From Syngnathus acus (lineage: Eukaryota > Chordata > Actinopteri > Syngnathiformes > Syngnathidae): a DNA stretch of 64,000 nucleotides. Location: the NCBI RefSeq assembly GCF_901709675.1, contig NC_051096.1, forward strand, positions 4,801,001 through 4,865,000, in the 5' to 3' direction. Below are positions 23,701 through 36,321 of this stretch, piece by piece. The position numbers were made by a program, and so were the translations under genes. The notes beneath the pieces were generated by a model. That model saw nothing but the letters and a program-made list of their open reading frames with translations, made no database searches and was not told where the DNA came from. Positions within the stretch are counted from its first letter, which is position 1; every line of letters begins with the position of its first letter.

Positions 23701-26700
23701 GGTTGCTCAGCAAATCTGCCCAGCTCGACTCGAGTTGGGGGTTGGGGGTGGTGGGCTGAGCGCGAGTACAGAACAGAGAGCAATGGTGGAATGTCAGTAA
23801 TGCAATACTGAGTCATAATCAGGCTCATGTGTAGCGTGCGGGCCAACACAGCTGGCCCCTAATACGGTGTGCATGAGAAGTGAGAGCCAAACCAGGAAGA
23901 GCAAATGTAAACCAAGATGACTTTTTTTTTTTTTTTTGGGGTGGGGTGGGGGGGGTCTTACTACAGCATCAGGTTTGCACCCATCTGAGCTGCGTTTATG
24001 TATGCATGTGTGGGAGGATCATGAGAGGATGAATATGGAGCGAACACAAACAGCCTTGACCTTTACGAAACTTGAAATACTTAGGTAAAAACTTTACAAG
24101 ACGGAATAAAGGCTCTCTCCTCGACCCCCCTCTACCCTGCACCGCTCGAACAGAGGAGGGTGAGCAATGTTATTGACCTCCTTGTCAACAAACACACACA
24201 TGCGCACACACACACACGCACACAAAGTGTGCTCGGAGCATATTGGAGGGTCACGGACAGACACCTGCATGCATGGAAACAAAAGAGCACACATAACAGT
24301 ATGTACAGGGGTCAGGGGTCAAACTGAATAATCTGTACTCTGGTCAGGACTGCTTGACCAAAAAGGTTTATGGGCCCCTAAACCTATCAGGCTATTTGCA
24401 AACACACAATACACACACACACACAACACACACACATATATAATCATTCCATGGTGACAATAAAAAGTACAGCTTGTAAAAGAAATCTCAATTCAGTTGC
24501 AGCCGAGGGAGGAGGAGGAGGAGGAGGAGGGGGCGAGGGCCTTTATCTGCAGATGCAATCTTTTTATGTAACATAAGAGCACAATGATGGATTCTCTCCT
24601 CTGCATGGCAATAAAAAAAATCGACAAAAGCGCATCTATGATGGTATTAGAGCAAGATAGTCAGCTGACTGACCATTAGTCGCTGCCCCGAGGTTTATTT
24701 CTTGAATTCTAACGCAGACAATCGTGGGCTCGAAAAGAATCAGCGGGGCAAATTCTTTGGAGATATTCAATTACAGCGCACGGAGGAAAAAGACGATTGT
24801 TATAGCTAAAAAATGTGGAGGATTTTGGAGCAGGACGGCTTGAATTGGTTTGAAAACGGTCGTCGTCGGAGACACGAGAAGTGTCCGCCGCCGCCCGGCA
24901 TCTTTCATGTCAAGGCAGACTGAGTTGATTAGCTCTGCAGACAGGGCCAAACTCAATTTCATCTCGCCAGAGGGCCGACACAAAGCCCGAGTGTCTCACC
25001 TCACAGCGACCTGCCACTCAATTAAAAAAAAAGAAAAAAAGTCCAACATAGCGATAGACGGCTATGTAACCGGCGTCACTTCTACCGATTCACGCGGTTC
25101 GACCGACAATCCAATTTTATCCGCCTTCGAACCGACCGTGACGTTCTATCTCCCTAACAATAGAGCTGGGCTTGCACATCTATGTCATTATGAGCTTATG
25201 CGGTAGAACAGGCTCTCTCTGCAATCATTGCACGCACACCACGCAGGGCAAGCACGCACACTCGTGCACCTGATCTGATTGCAACGGGTCAGCAGACCTT
25301 TGCGTGCAGGGGGGGGGGGGGGGGGGGGGAAACATCAGCTGACCGCAGACAAAAGCAAAGGGAAGAAGAAGAAGTCCTCACCGCAATGACTCAGCGCTAA
25401 GATGCCACGACATTGTCGCAATCAATTCTGACATCGTGACGGGGTGAGAAATCAGAAGATTGGACTTGTTCTAATTATTTTTTTTACACAATTTGGCTTT
25501 TGAGTTTGCTACACAAATAAATCCTCCTATTCACTCGTGCAACAATAGCGCTAAGGAAGATCTAATTTCCTGCCGGACAAAAGATCTTCAACTCCGATGT
25601 GGTGTCAGCAGGCAATGCGGGGGGGGGGGGGGACAGTGATGCTACAAAAAAATATTTGAAGCCAATCTGATTCTATTGGTGCAACTCTTGTGTTCCCAAA
25701 TAGTTTTCCCAATGGCGAGGCTTTTCTCCGCTCGTAATGCAATGTCCGTGCTCCCGAATAAAAATCAGGAATTAGTCACAGCCTGCACGCAACCTGACGC
25801 TCAAGTTGACCAATTCTTCCCGACGGTGACTGATCGGATTACCGTGCGGCAGCGGTCGCTACAGAAAAAAAAAAAAGTGATATTTACAGTGTTAACGCTC
25901 AAACATGGTTCAGGTTGAGGAGGACTTGTACGGTTAAATAACATCAGACCTTTCCCTGGAGCGTATCTGCAAAAGCCGCAGAAGTTGTCACGTTATGTCG
26001 TTCGTGGTGGGCCGCTCCTAATACCCCGAGGACAAATCCATTTATATTATTAGCAATGATGTCGACCATAAAGCGGTCATGTCACGCATATACTGGGCTA
26101 TACTTATAGTGTAATAACTTAAGCTGATAATATGAGCTGCCTATTCCAGTGAGAAAGACTGAAGATTCCAGCAGAACAGCTGGAGGGGGCAACCGTGAGA
26201 GAGATCCTGTGATAAAAAAAACATCCCAATGCAAATACAAAATACATCTGCGCCGTTGCGTAAGATGGACTCGACGATCGGAACCCGCCTCGGCCTGCCA
26301 GCAGGGGCGCCAGTGGGTGTGTATTGACTATGATCGGAGCACATGATGGTGACAGAAAACAAATAAATAATAATATAAAATAAATAACAATACAAATCAA
26401 TCATCATCGAAATAAAAGATAATCAAAGTAATATGAGTTTGAAGGCGTTTTCGAACATTTGGGCGCACAAGACAGAATGAGCTGAGCTGAACAAAATGAA
26501 GACACAACAGGCCCTTTGTGCAAAGTGCAAGCTTGCTCGCTGACTGCACATCTTGTGAGATGATGTCAAGGAAATCGAATGAACGCGCGTATAATGCAAC
26601 CTGGGAACAAGACGAAACCTCTCAGTACAGGAGTGTGTGGAGCAAGAGAGAGCATTCTGAATAATTTTCATTATTCAGAGAGGGCCATCCTGAAAAGGAT

Positions 26701-29700
26701 GGAAAATTCCAAGGACAGGAGGCTCTGTCGGGGGAAGGAAGGGCAAGGCTATGACACACAGGCATGCTTTCACACACTCACACAATGACGCCAAGAGCCA
26801 TCTTGAAAGCGTGTGAACCGGAAATGGACGCCTGTCTTGCCGGAGCGGGCAGAAGGATTCGCAAAGTTCAGAGAGAGGCAACCTGCAGACATTCCCAGCC
26901 TTTGCTACGGAAGTCTGCATCCTGGAGACATTGCTCACCTCCTTCCACAGCAAAACATGCCTGTCGTGTGTGTGTGTGCGTGATAATATACTACTTCCAC
27001 TGTACTTGCAAAAAGACACATTGTGTAAGATAACCTGGGGCAACCTATGATTGGAGGGAAGGCTGGGAGCATGCAAAGTCAACACGAGCTGCTCCGACCC
27101 GAACAAAACAGGCCAGTCAGCTGATCTCCAAGACACATCCACTCTCATGACTGCCATACAGTTAAAATAATAACAAGTGGGGGGGGGGGGGTTAGGGTTA
27201 GGGTTAGGGGGGGGGGGAACATTTTGAAGTGGCTTGTGAGCACCTACGTGTTGGTCAGAGGCCTCGACGGGGCTGAGAATTGGCGAGCCGGTCGGACTGC
27301 AGAGCTCGGGGAAAGGATTGGGAATTGCAGGGAGTGAAGCTGGGCGCAGATTCTGCTCCTCGCGCAGGCACCTGCAGGGGGAGACACACGCACGTTTACG
27401 CTTGGGTCGCCGTCTTCGCTGACTTGTGAAACGGCTGGGCGAGAAAACGCAAGGTCACGGACCGCTCGCGTGGCCTTCAACAATCCTGAAACTCCAACAA
27501 ATTGTAACGCAATTGTGGAAGCCATACGTTTTGTCGACTCTACCTGACGGCCTGGATGTGCATCGGCTGGGAGTACCGCAGCCTCTCCCTGGCGGGTACG
27601 GAGGGGGGCGTGTGGCGACGGACGGCGGGGCCGTGCCTGACGAACGGAACGTGCATAATGTGGTGGGGCAGGTGACCGTTGTTGAGAATGAGGGCCGTGT
27701 CGGCCGTCGTCGAGTAAACGCTCTCCATGTTCATCTCGTTGACAAGCTTCTCCAGATCCACGTCGTCATCTGTGAGAAAAATAGCAAGTGTGAATGACAG
27801 TGGGAGCTGAATTTTAAAAACCAGAACCGCAAAACCTGAGAGGTCATTTCAGCAGGACCCAAAAAAAAATCAAAAATTCAATGTCCGAGGTCCTTTTGAC
27901 CGATGGGTGTCCCAAACCAACACCGCACAGAATTCCTGGCATGCCTACTGGTGGGGGGGGGAAAAAAAAAAAAGTACAGCAACGCTCAGCAGCCCGAGCG
28001 TAACAACAAAGTAGAACAGCAACACACTTGCTCGCAGGGGCAGCTGAGGACACCGTGTCCAAAAACGTACAACATCTGCAGCCTGAAACGTGAGGGGAGG
28101 GGGTGAGGGGCAAAAAAAGCTGCTCTGTACTTAGAACAGCGGGGCGTCAGCTCAGCGCGGATCACAAAGAGGTATGCATGACGAACACGGGAGGGTAAGT
28201 AGAGGACACAAGGTCATGTGATGTTCAAGAGTGGGACATGGGTTAGGAGGTGAAGGGCTGATGAGGATAGCAAGCGATGGCTCTTATGTAACGCTCGGGG
28301 ATGGATGTTATCATCGCCCTGCTGACAACTTTATATGCAAGACGAGTTCGCTCACAATGTCGACGGAAGCCATTTTTTTACATATACCTGAACTGTTTGA
28401 AGATGGAAGCGAGCTGTGAAACATCAAAACTGTTTCTTAAAAAGATGGATGACAGTTGTAACATCACTTTCTGATTTGACCCATATGACACTTTTTGGCT
28501 CGGGCCAGGGAACATACAATTTTTTTCTCTCTCCTTTTTTCCCTTGGATGTTTAGGAACGACAGTCTGTCTGGCATCTGGCTACAAAAGCTCCTGTGCAA
28601 GAGCAGCCAGGACATTCCAGTCAGATCCCAGGATACAGTGAATGAGTGCTCTCTGTCCTTGGCAGAGCCAACCTGCAATCATTGATGGGCAACGCCGAGG
28701 TTAAAAAAAAAAAAGCACCGGTATGAACTTTGACCTCAGCTACCTTCATTAAACAAAAACTTTTCATTCCTTTTTGTTTTAAATATGGGAAAATATTTGA
28801 TTACGAGCGCCCTGACCTCTTGCCTACTTTCTCCACTATGTCCCCTGATTTGACCTACAGGCCTAAATAAACACTCTCGCCGAGTCACGGCGCTGTGTCT
28901 GTGGGCTATGTTTACAACGCACTCGCACAAGCATGACGAGCACACACCGGCGAACTCGAGGGAAGAAGAAGAGGTCGCGGGGTGTACGATTTACAACGTC
29001 TCCTCGGCTTCCAGGCATTTCCACGATGACTGACTGGATTTCTGAGAACGGCGCGGGAAAGCAGGTTTTACCATGCGTGTAATGTGTTCAAGAGCTTATC
29101 AGTAAGGGGGGGGGGGAGAGCAAGAGAGATATAAATTTAATATTTGTCGAAAAGCTCTACATCTGGACAGCAGAGCTTGCAATGAAGAAGGATGACAATG
29201 TCCAAGTTGGAAACGAAGGAGGTTTGGCAAAATATTTAACATGCAGGAAATGGAAGAAGGAAAGAGGAATGTGTCATCCATCATCATGTACTTAAAATTT
29301 GGGCCAGAGACAGGACAGGAGAGTTACCATGGTGATGTGGCAAGTTTGGATGGGCCGAGCGCTGAAAGCCTGGAACAATCAGCTCCTCGGGCCTGCGAGA
29401 GGAACCGCGGTCCATGCCCTCCTGCCAAATAAACAAAACAGGCAGAAGAAAAAAAAAAAAAAAAAAAAAATGTTGTTTGAAGCGAGCGTGTCACAAAAGG
29501 CCACGCGGTGGTGTCGGATGTCAGATATTTAAGTGAAGCGAAAAGGCGGCGGGTTATTTTCACAGCGCCCAGACAATGGACGGGTTCACGCCTCTGCTCT
29601 GCTCTCGAGGAACACCGAGTGACACAAGGGCGATACTTTGACCCCTGTAGCGCTGTGACTTTGCGACCCCTTTGACCTTTTTTCTCTCCGTCTGCCTGTC

Positions 29701-31669
29701 ACACACCCCGACACATATGACGCTTACTCCGGGGAGATCAATCACTCTCCGAGCGCACTTTAAGCATCACTCCGAGTCAAGTTCCTCTCGCGTTGGGTAA
29801 TTCAACGCAGCCTCCGTCCAGGCCGCGAAAGCTGCCGAGTAACGCGAGACAAGAAAGCCAAAACAACAACAAAAGAAAACACATCTCCACTTTTCGTGGA
29901 AAATAAAAAATTCTTCCCTGGAATTGCTCGTGGCCAGATGTCCCGCCGCGAGAGCGCGCGCGCGCGAGCATGCATGCGGGATGCTTCGAAAACATCTATA
30001 AAAGCCCAAAGTACGATTTATAGCTCCGAGAAGTAGCAGCCAAAAGCTTTCCAAGGAAGGCAACTTGACTAGGCTGCCTGTTGGATGCGGCATGTCGGCA
30101 GGCTTCAGCAAACTCTTTCAGAGCCAGATCAGGACCTCCGAACTTGAAATGCATCCAATGTATAATCGTGCGAGTGTGCACGTACGACGCGGAAGCCATT
30201 TTGTCGAGGCGGAGCATCAAATCTAGGATAGGGATGCATGACACGCATTTTAAAGTTACACGTCAACAGAGCTTGTCTAACTTAATTACATGTCGTAAAA
30301 CTGCTTTATTTATATGCAAACTCTGCAATTATCCAATTTTTTACATTCAAAAGCAACAGTTTTAAGGGGGGGGGGGCTGGAACAAATTAATGGGCTTTCA
30401 ATACATTTCAATGGGGAGGAATGATTTGCTCTAAGTTTTTATTTGAACCGAGCTCGGTCACATAACAAATGAAACTTGTTCTACTTCCTCTCAGCAAACC
30501 AACTGCTGTACTTACTTGAGAGCATAACCACAAGGCTGAGCGCAAAGTGTTGCCCGGGCGACCAACGCACACAGCCGCTAACCTCTGACCTCAGAGTAGG
30601 GGAAGAAAGAAGGAATTGTAGTCCGAGCTCTGAGACAGATCACATATGTCGGACGTTGTCGGCGCTCGGGGGAGACTTTTTTGGAGCGAGGCGACGTTGG
30701 TTCCTTCTTTGTTTCTCCGGACCCTGTTCGGGGGCATATAACTCGGGCTGCGGTTTTTACGCGCACGTTTACGAGCGCGTTTGCACGCGAAGACGGCAGT
30801 TGATTGACGCTTCTACTGCCTCCATCCAAACTTCTCACTGTTATGACTTGAAGAAGACACACCTGGAATATGGCCCAGACTACCAAAACATGCCTGCAGT
30901 CATTTTTTTTCGTGTTATGCAAGTAATAAAAAAAAAATAAATAAAAAAAAAATGGAGGCTTATCAATACACACTGCAGCCTACACAGAGACTCGGTGGGG
31001 TGGAATGAATGTGTGCCATGCTGTGTCATGTCAGCCTCGACATAAAACGCACACATAGCAATGCTACGACCTCTCTCTCCTTCAGACTACCAAAGTGTTT
31101 TTTTTTTTTTTCCTCCACTAGATGCAGGCGAGAGGAATGTTGCTCTCGACGGGGAGTCAATTGACTATTCACTGCAGTCTTACTGGTGCAGAACTGGAAC
31201 TTTCCTGGAAGCTAACACCAACCAATGTCATTTAATGACCCCTCAAATAGGCTCAGCTGTTAGTAGTGACCTTCCATTTACCAAAGGAGGAAAAAAAAAA
31301 AAAAAAAAAATAGTGAGAGGCTCAGCCACCTCTTACAAAACAATCGCCAGCTTTCGGGCCCGTGGCGTAGCAAAGCTGCAAGCTTGTTATTGTTGTTGTG
31401 CCCTCTATTTATAGATTCTCGCCGTGCTCCTTAGAGAAATTCTTTGCATTACTGGTGGTTGAAGTGGAGAAAATCCTGCAGTCTAGAAACAAAAGACTCA
31501 TTCTGCAGGAATTGGACGTTGCCAACTGATTGCTAAGTAAGAAGACTCTCCCAACTATTGCGGGCACGGATGAATCGACGGACCCGGAAATTCGACATTG
31601 AACTCTTGATGCACTCACCTGATAGTTTGAGTGACACAGGAAGTAGTCAGGGCTTCCCGCTAAGGCCAT
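14744..31669 (-). CDS. grb10: Growth factor receptor-bound protein 10 (GRB10 adaptor)
   Basis: GRB10 is a cytosolic adaptor that binds activated insulin and IGF1 receptors and dampens their signalling. Exons (minus): 31619-31669, 29328-29421, 27544-27769, 27248-27371, 21410-21566, 19680-19795, 18758-18832, 18297-18434, 17777-17887, 16980-17078, 16816-16893, 16018-16134, 15877-15943, 15720-15807, 15538-15631, 14744-14890. They sum to 1782 nt, 593 codons plus stop, close to the 594-residue human protein. The N terminus [17 protein letters not shown] marks GRB10. Next come a proline-rich segment ([13 protein letters not shown]), the Ras-associating domain (from VKVWSEDG), a PH domain ([17 protein letters not shown] to [10 protein letters not shown]), the BPS region ([18 protein letters not shown]) and a C-terminal SH2 domain (WFHGRI, then [14 protein letters not shown] with its phosphotyrosine arginine) ending CTAVAL. 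Features such as [11 protein letters not shown] separate it from GRB7 and GRB14. The donor after the PH exon at 18297 is a weak GTCATT. Confidence 0.97.
18000..18120 (+). repeat. Possible dispersed-repeat fragment in a grb10 intron
   Basis: The phrase CTGCTGTGAGCCAGCCGCGCTAACCAC, shortened here to its recognisable end GCGCTAACCACT, resembles the conserved end of a widespread fish repeat. The flanks are too diverged to define limits or a family. Confidence 0.3.
19796..21409 (-). other. grb10 intron within the Ras-associating to PH linker
   Basis: The 1.6-kb intron has CA/GT runs (20298-20311), C and G tracts and a GGAA/GAGG-rich stretch at 20040-20130. A 239-codon open frame on the minus strand (20572-21291) crosses it, but it has no recognisable domain and low-complexity composition, so it is not called as a gene. 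Confidence 0.5.
22934..22978 (-). CDS. grb10: Candidate alternative first coding exon of grb10 (short isoform)
   Basis: The exon would read [15 protein letters not shown] and end at a good donor (GTAAGA) in phase 0, exactly the phase of the acceptor of the Ras-associating exon at 21566. The joined product would start [20 protein letters not shown] and lack the first four coding exons with the proline-rich segment. The block just upstream (to about 23.26 kb) is GC-rich and purine-rich, as a promoter could be. No transcript evidence is available, so this is an inference from phase, donor and context. Confidence 0.5.
22979..23260 (-). promoter_or_regulatory. Candidate internal promoter of grb10
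   Basis: This GC-rich block contains a GA-repeat tract (about 23008-23040), a 16-base G run and several CpG sites. It lies immediately upstream, on the minus strand, of the alternative first coding exon. The assignment depends on that exon being real. Confidence 0.35.
25309..25329 (+). repeat. 21-base guanine homopolymer
   Basis: An uninterrupted G run in a grb10 intron. Its exact length is doubtful because such runs are error-prone in assembly. Confidence 0.85.
27181..27217 (+). repeat. Short telomere-like (TTAGGG) array flanked by G tracts
   Basis: Three GTTAGG-type units sit between two runs of about ten guanines. The array begins about 30 bases inside the intron that follows the grb10 exon ending at 27248. 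The transcribed RNA strand is the C-rich one. Confidence 0.85.
27770..29327 (-). other. grb10 intron between second and third coding exons
   Basis: This 1.56-kb intron starts with a normal GTAACT donor on the minus strand and ends in TTTTCTCACAG. No extra exon or repeat was recognised beyond A and G tracts. Confidence 0.55.
29422..31618 (-). other. grb10 intron between first and second coding exons
   Basis: The intron is AT-rich at its ends, with long A tracts at about 29450-29470 and 31290-31308. It contains a (GC)n patch at 29953-29967. No coding segment was seen in it. Confidence 0.5.
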
Positions 31670-31726
31670 TGTGTTGGTTCAGCGGCCCCTCACACGGGAA
31701 TGGCACCAACTGGTCTCGACGGCACC
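31670..31726 (-). other. grb10 5' UTR part of exon carrying the start codon
   Basis: A clean acceptor (pyrimidine tract, then TGTGCAG, complement just above 31726) precedes 57 untranslated bases and the ATG at 31669. The first coding exon is therefore spliced to one or more upstream non-coding exons. Confidence 0.65.
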
Positions 31727-32090
31727 CTGCACAGAAAGCAGAACATTCAATTGAAAGCAAAAAAAAAGCAGATTAAAAAAAAAAAAAGAAAGTGATCCAA
31801 TATTGTAAAGAAAAAAAAAAAAAAAAAAAAAACTCCAGGTGAGGGATTTGCGCTTAACACTGAGCCGAATTCTGTGTGTGTTTTGGCATATGCTTGAAGA
31901 AAGACGACGGGAACCGAACCCAACACCCCGCTCGTTCCCAAAGAGAAAACAAAAGTCGGCATGTGCGAGTAAAGGCGCATGCATGGATGAACATGTGCAC
32001 GCCAAATCCAAAGTAAACACGGCCATTGTGCGCGACGCACACACAAGTCAGTTCCTAAACAATGCCTGGGGGCTTAAGACTAAATAAGAA

Positions 32091-32107
32091 CCCCCCCCCC
32101 CCCCCCC
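32091..32107 (+). repeat. 17-base cytosine homopolymer
   Basis: An uninterrupted C run upstream of the grb10 start exon, so guanine-rich on the transcribed strand. Confidence 0.85.
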
Positions 32108-34209
32108 AAAACTCTCCATCACCTCTCGACCCACCCTCTTCCATAGCAACACATGACCACTCACCACCTGCAGACTGCATGGCAAGGCAAAGGGGGAAGG
32201 GAGGGGTCTGTAGAAAGAGGGGAGGGGTCAAAGGGAACTTGAAATGGGAGTGGGCTATTTTAACTGCACCACGTAGCACTATCTGTTGTGAGTAAGCAGG
32301 GGGCAAGTTGCGAGTATGTGAGAGGTTGTGTTTGGAAAGCTGATACACGCACGCACTTAGTGTCCTCAGACGAGTGAATTTATCACTTATTAAAATGACA
32401 TCTGCATGCTGGAGAATTGTTTTTTTCTTTTCAGCGTTGTCCTAATTCGTTCATGTTGATGTCTCGATAAAGGCCGTTGTGGTTCACTCCCACACGTCCG
32501 ATCTGGCGTCCAACTTGAATGGAAAACTGGCACATTTGAAAGGCAAAGCACCTCATGAACAAGATTTTCTATAAATTCAAGAAAGCCCAAGTTGTGGAAG
32601 GGATACTTCTCCAGCAAACACAACAAATCTTTGCGAGCAAACATCCAGATTGCTCCACACTCGACTCTCGCTAGCTCCTCTCACTTGCTTGGCACCACTT
32701 AATTGTTCTTTTTATTTCTGGTATTGGAAATTGAAAATTGAGCAAACCTGGACTGACCAAGCATCTCTAGAGGGATTGTATTCAACCTTTAAGGCGCCAC
32801 TGTATATCTCACATGTTGCAGCAAAGGCTTATGAGTCTGTTGACACCAATCAAGCGGCTGGCCAAAAGGGCAAGCCGCACTGCTAATAGGCTTTGAAAGT
32901 GAAGCCAAAGCTCAGAGTGCTTGACATTTGCTGACATTTGTGGTTCCTTGTGCAGAGAATGGGACTAATTCAGCTTTACTGGGCCGAACGGGGGAGAGCC
33001 TGTGAATTAACTGGGTCGTGAGGGCACTTAATAATGCCACACGTGTGGCTCCCGGATCAAGTATGTCGAGTCAAAATGATTCGAATCAAAACATTTGATT
33101 TAAAAGGGTGCGAGTGTATCATCAACGGAATCGTTCCATTTCGAGATATTTACAGTACTGACAAGTTGATTCACGTGTAAACTCATTGCATTATCAGCTC
33201 CCGAGCTGAGCTGAACAATTCTTGTAAATTATGAACGATTATAATGTTTGGTCTTGGTCTCTTAGTTACAACTGCACAAGTTGTGACATCCGCCTGCACC
33301 TGCACAGCTCACGAGTTAAAAGTGGACAAGCCTAGTCTTAAGCCTTAATGTCACCTGATCTTCGACATACCGTAATGCAAGGGGAGGGGAACTTGGTTAT
33401 GTGACTTTTGTGCTGAGATTAGACTTTGTATTCTCACAACAAGACGTTATTGTGTGTTTTGAGCTTCTGAACGGGGCATCCCTTCATTCTGACCTGACTT
33501 ACTGAATCGAGTTCAAGTGAGGTCGCAAAGCAAATGACACAAATAATGTAATAATTAAAGATGTGCGAATACTCAAATTGAATAAAATTATTAGAATGTC
33601 ATTTCCTGAAATAAAATGCATTCTGCCATAACCTATGTATCCAGAATTTCAAAACAACCTTAATTGGTGCACCCAAAGATACTATTTATAAATATGATGC
33701 AAATGTTCAAAATAACCTGTTGTCTTTCATGCAAAAGAAAATTAGCTGTGTTCAACTAAAAAAAAAAAAAAAAAGGGCAGATTTGATACAGAATGACTGA
33801 GTACATACATTTACTTTGGCTGTGCAGCTATTTTTGACAGCAGCTTAATGACAGACAATTATTGTGCACTGCATGCTTTTAACGTGCCGTAAATCCATCA
33901 ATCACACAAAAAAACGCAAAAATACGTGACGTTAAGAACTTCATTTCTAGTCTTTGCCAACTTTTTCAATCTTCCAACGCATTCCCTTTTCAAGCGCGCT
34001 AGCTTGTGCACATCTCCTTGCAGCTAAACACGAATGTAAACAACACGTTTCTCCCCATTATGCAATTCTCGATGTCACTTTAAACACAAGCACGTCATTC
34101 GTGTCACACGCAGCTAACGTCTCGCTTGCTAACGTGCAACATTTCACCCCCTGCTTACTTTTAAAATGCACCTTAAAAGAGTTCAAAGCTAAAGTTGCTA
34201 AGTTCTTAC

Positions 34210-34480
34210 GGTTGAGGAAAAAGCGTCGGGAAGACGTTGCAACGGTGTCCGGGAGGAGCGTCGAAGGAGCCGGCGAGTCTCGAATGTCCTCCTATGGATC
34301 TCCACACGGTTTTGCCCCCTCTTCCTTCTTCTTCTTCTTCCTCCTACCCACCCGAGAAAACAAACTCTTCACCTTGTGCGCTTTCCTCCCTCCTGCCCTA
34401 CCCACCACCAACCCAGAGGCGCTCTCCTCCTTGGACGCATGAACGCGCGCGCTCACGCCTTCCTAAATTCGGGCACGCGC
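34210..34480 (-). promoter_or_regulatory. Candidate grb10 promoter and non-coding first exon
   Basis: A CpG-containing GC-rich block in AT-rich surroundings ends on the minus strand at a strong donor, CTCAACC|GTAAGAAC (donor complement 34202-34209). This fits an untranslated exon splicing to the acceptor at 31726. The transcription start would lie near 34.3-34.5 kb. Confidence 0.5.
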
Positions 34481-34499
34481 ACTGACCTCACCACCAGCT

Positions 34500-36000
34500 G
34501 GGAGTTCATCTCTTTGGTCCCACAATTGCAAGATATAAAAAAAAAAAAGCAGTTTTGAATATAAATTTAAAATGCAGTTAGAAAATAACACTGGAAGTGA
34601 TGCCACGCTATCAAAGTTCATTCATACAAATAAAACTGGTTTCCTTTAATCATTTGTTACTATGTTAAATATTGAATCATCAACACGATTGCGCAATCAT
34701 CTCTGCAGCAATGTTTTTTGTTCTGCACACGCGTGTTTAGCCTTCGATCTATGACGTAATATTGCATTGCATGTTCACTGCTTTCGTACTCCACCGCAAG
34801 CCAGAGATAAAAGCATCACTAAATGTTCCCAGCTCTCCAAGTATCATCTGCAGGCAAGCCAAAAATGGTTTAGTCGTATCTATGATAGGCAATCCTCGAC
34901 GTCTCCTCCTTTTTCAGGCATCCATCAGTGTTTACATACGAACTCCACTGTGGGCCAATCGCAAGACTTCTGAACTCTCCACCCTAGCCGTGGAAGAACA
35001 CGTGCTCGGCTGGCTCGCAGATAATGTTGCGAGCCGGTTACAAAGCTAATGATTTCCTAACGTCTATTAAGGAATAACGGAGGTCAGCCTGGAGTGTTTG
35101 GAACAATGATGTCATAAAGTGACAAAGACAAAAGGTTACTTTAAAGCACAGTGAACTTTGAAGCAAAACGCTCGCTCGGGTGACTGCGGCATCCCACCGC
35201 TCGCTCTGTTTGTTTGCATTCATAGGTGGTGTGTCATAAAGTTACGCAATGACACAAACAGCTTGATCATTCTCACCAAAATGGGTCAATCCACAAACAC
35301 ATGTGCTGTGTTTTCAAAACATAGAGAAAGCGTGATTGCATTTACAATGACAACAAAAAAATCCACAAGACCCTTGTTGGGAAATAGATAAGCGGGACAG
35401 ATGTGTTGGAGGTTCGGTCAAGGCCGAAGGAGGTCCACTTGACACACATGCAGAGTTGGGAAAAAAAAATGGTGTCATGACTAGGTCTGTTAGCAAAAAA
35501 AAAGTTTTTTCTTTTTTTCAGGAAAAGGCAGTAAAGAATAAGGAAACCCTAAACAACCGTGCCAAACTCATTTGACTTTATAGCATGAGTCATTTTTCAG
35601 GGATTAAAACAAGAAAATAACTTTTTTTTTTTCTTCTTCATGTCGTGGCTTTGCTCAATTATCTGGAATCTACTGTAAAGACTTTTTTTTATGACATTCC
35701 CTCCCCTACTTTAACTACTACCCTGAAGTCATGTCTTTTTGATTCGGGCGAGTCAAATGAGGTCTTTTATAAAAAAGTGTGAGGCACTTTTTTCCAGATC
35801 AAACAGAGAAAATATGAATAAGATGTACAAGGTAGTACATTTGACCGCAACTCAGATGTTGCCAGGTGGATATTTGGTTTGGCCCGGGCGCATAGGATGG
35901 AACGCCACCCTTCCATCTGGCACCGATGCCCGGATTGAGTTTTGAGGAAAGCATGAGCAATGTTCCACCGGCACCTGCAAGTCTTTTCTTTTATGAGCAT
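34500..36000. other. Intergenic region upstream of grb10
   Basis: This is AT-rich sequence with no splice-bounded open frames. Nothing with a known identity was seen. Confidence 0.45.
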
Positions 36001-36008
36001 ACAGGAAG

Positions 36009-36035
36009 TGTGTGTGTGTGTGTGTGTGTGTGTGT
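36009..36035 (+). repeat. (GT)n microsatellite
   Basis: About thirteen perfect GT units followed by a G-rich tail. Confidence 0.9.
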
Positions 36036-36321
36036 AGGGGGTGGGGGGGCAATAATCATTTCAGGAATTTAATTTCTCCTCGGCTTAATCACTCGCTGTG
36101 CACATAAATAAATCCTCGGTGATTCAACTGGCTTTGCCAACTAAGGAGAAATAAGGTAAAAGGTGGATTACTGATTTCAGCACTTTTCTTATCAGTATTT
36201 ATCACGCTTTTATTAGAGGGGATTTTTATTTGCACATTTTTTTGGAATAACATTCAACTATCAGTATAATTACAATTCGCATAAAAATCTGACTGGGAGA
36301 AGCAATTGCAACTCCAATGTA

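Larger units (their letters stand above)
23261..27247 (-). other. Large grb10 intron upstream of the candidate internal promoter
   Basis: No exon with matching phase was found here. Contents include T, G and CA tracts, a GGA-repeat at about 24507-24530, a 21-base G run at 25309-25329 and a short telomere-like array at 27181-27217 next to the exon donor. Confidence 0.5.

Noticed and set aside
33954-34442. Plus-strand open frame of 162 codons over the grb10 promoter region
   Set aside because: It overlaps a CpG-rich block with simple serine/proline composition typical of a chance frame in a promoter.
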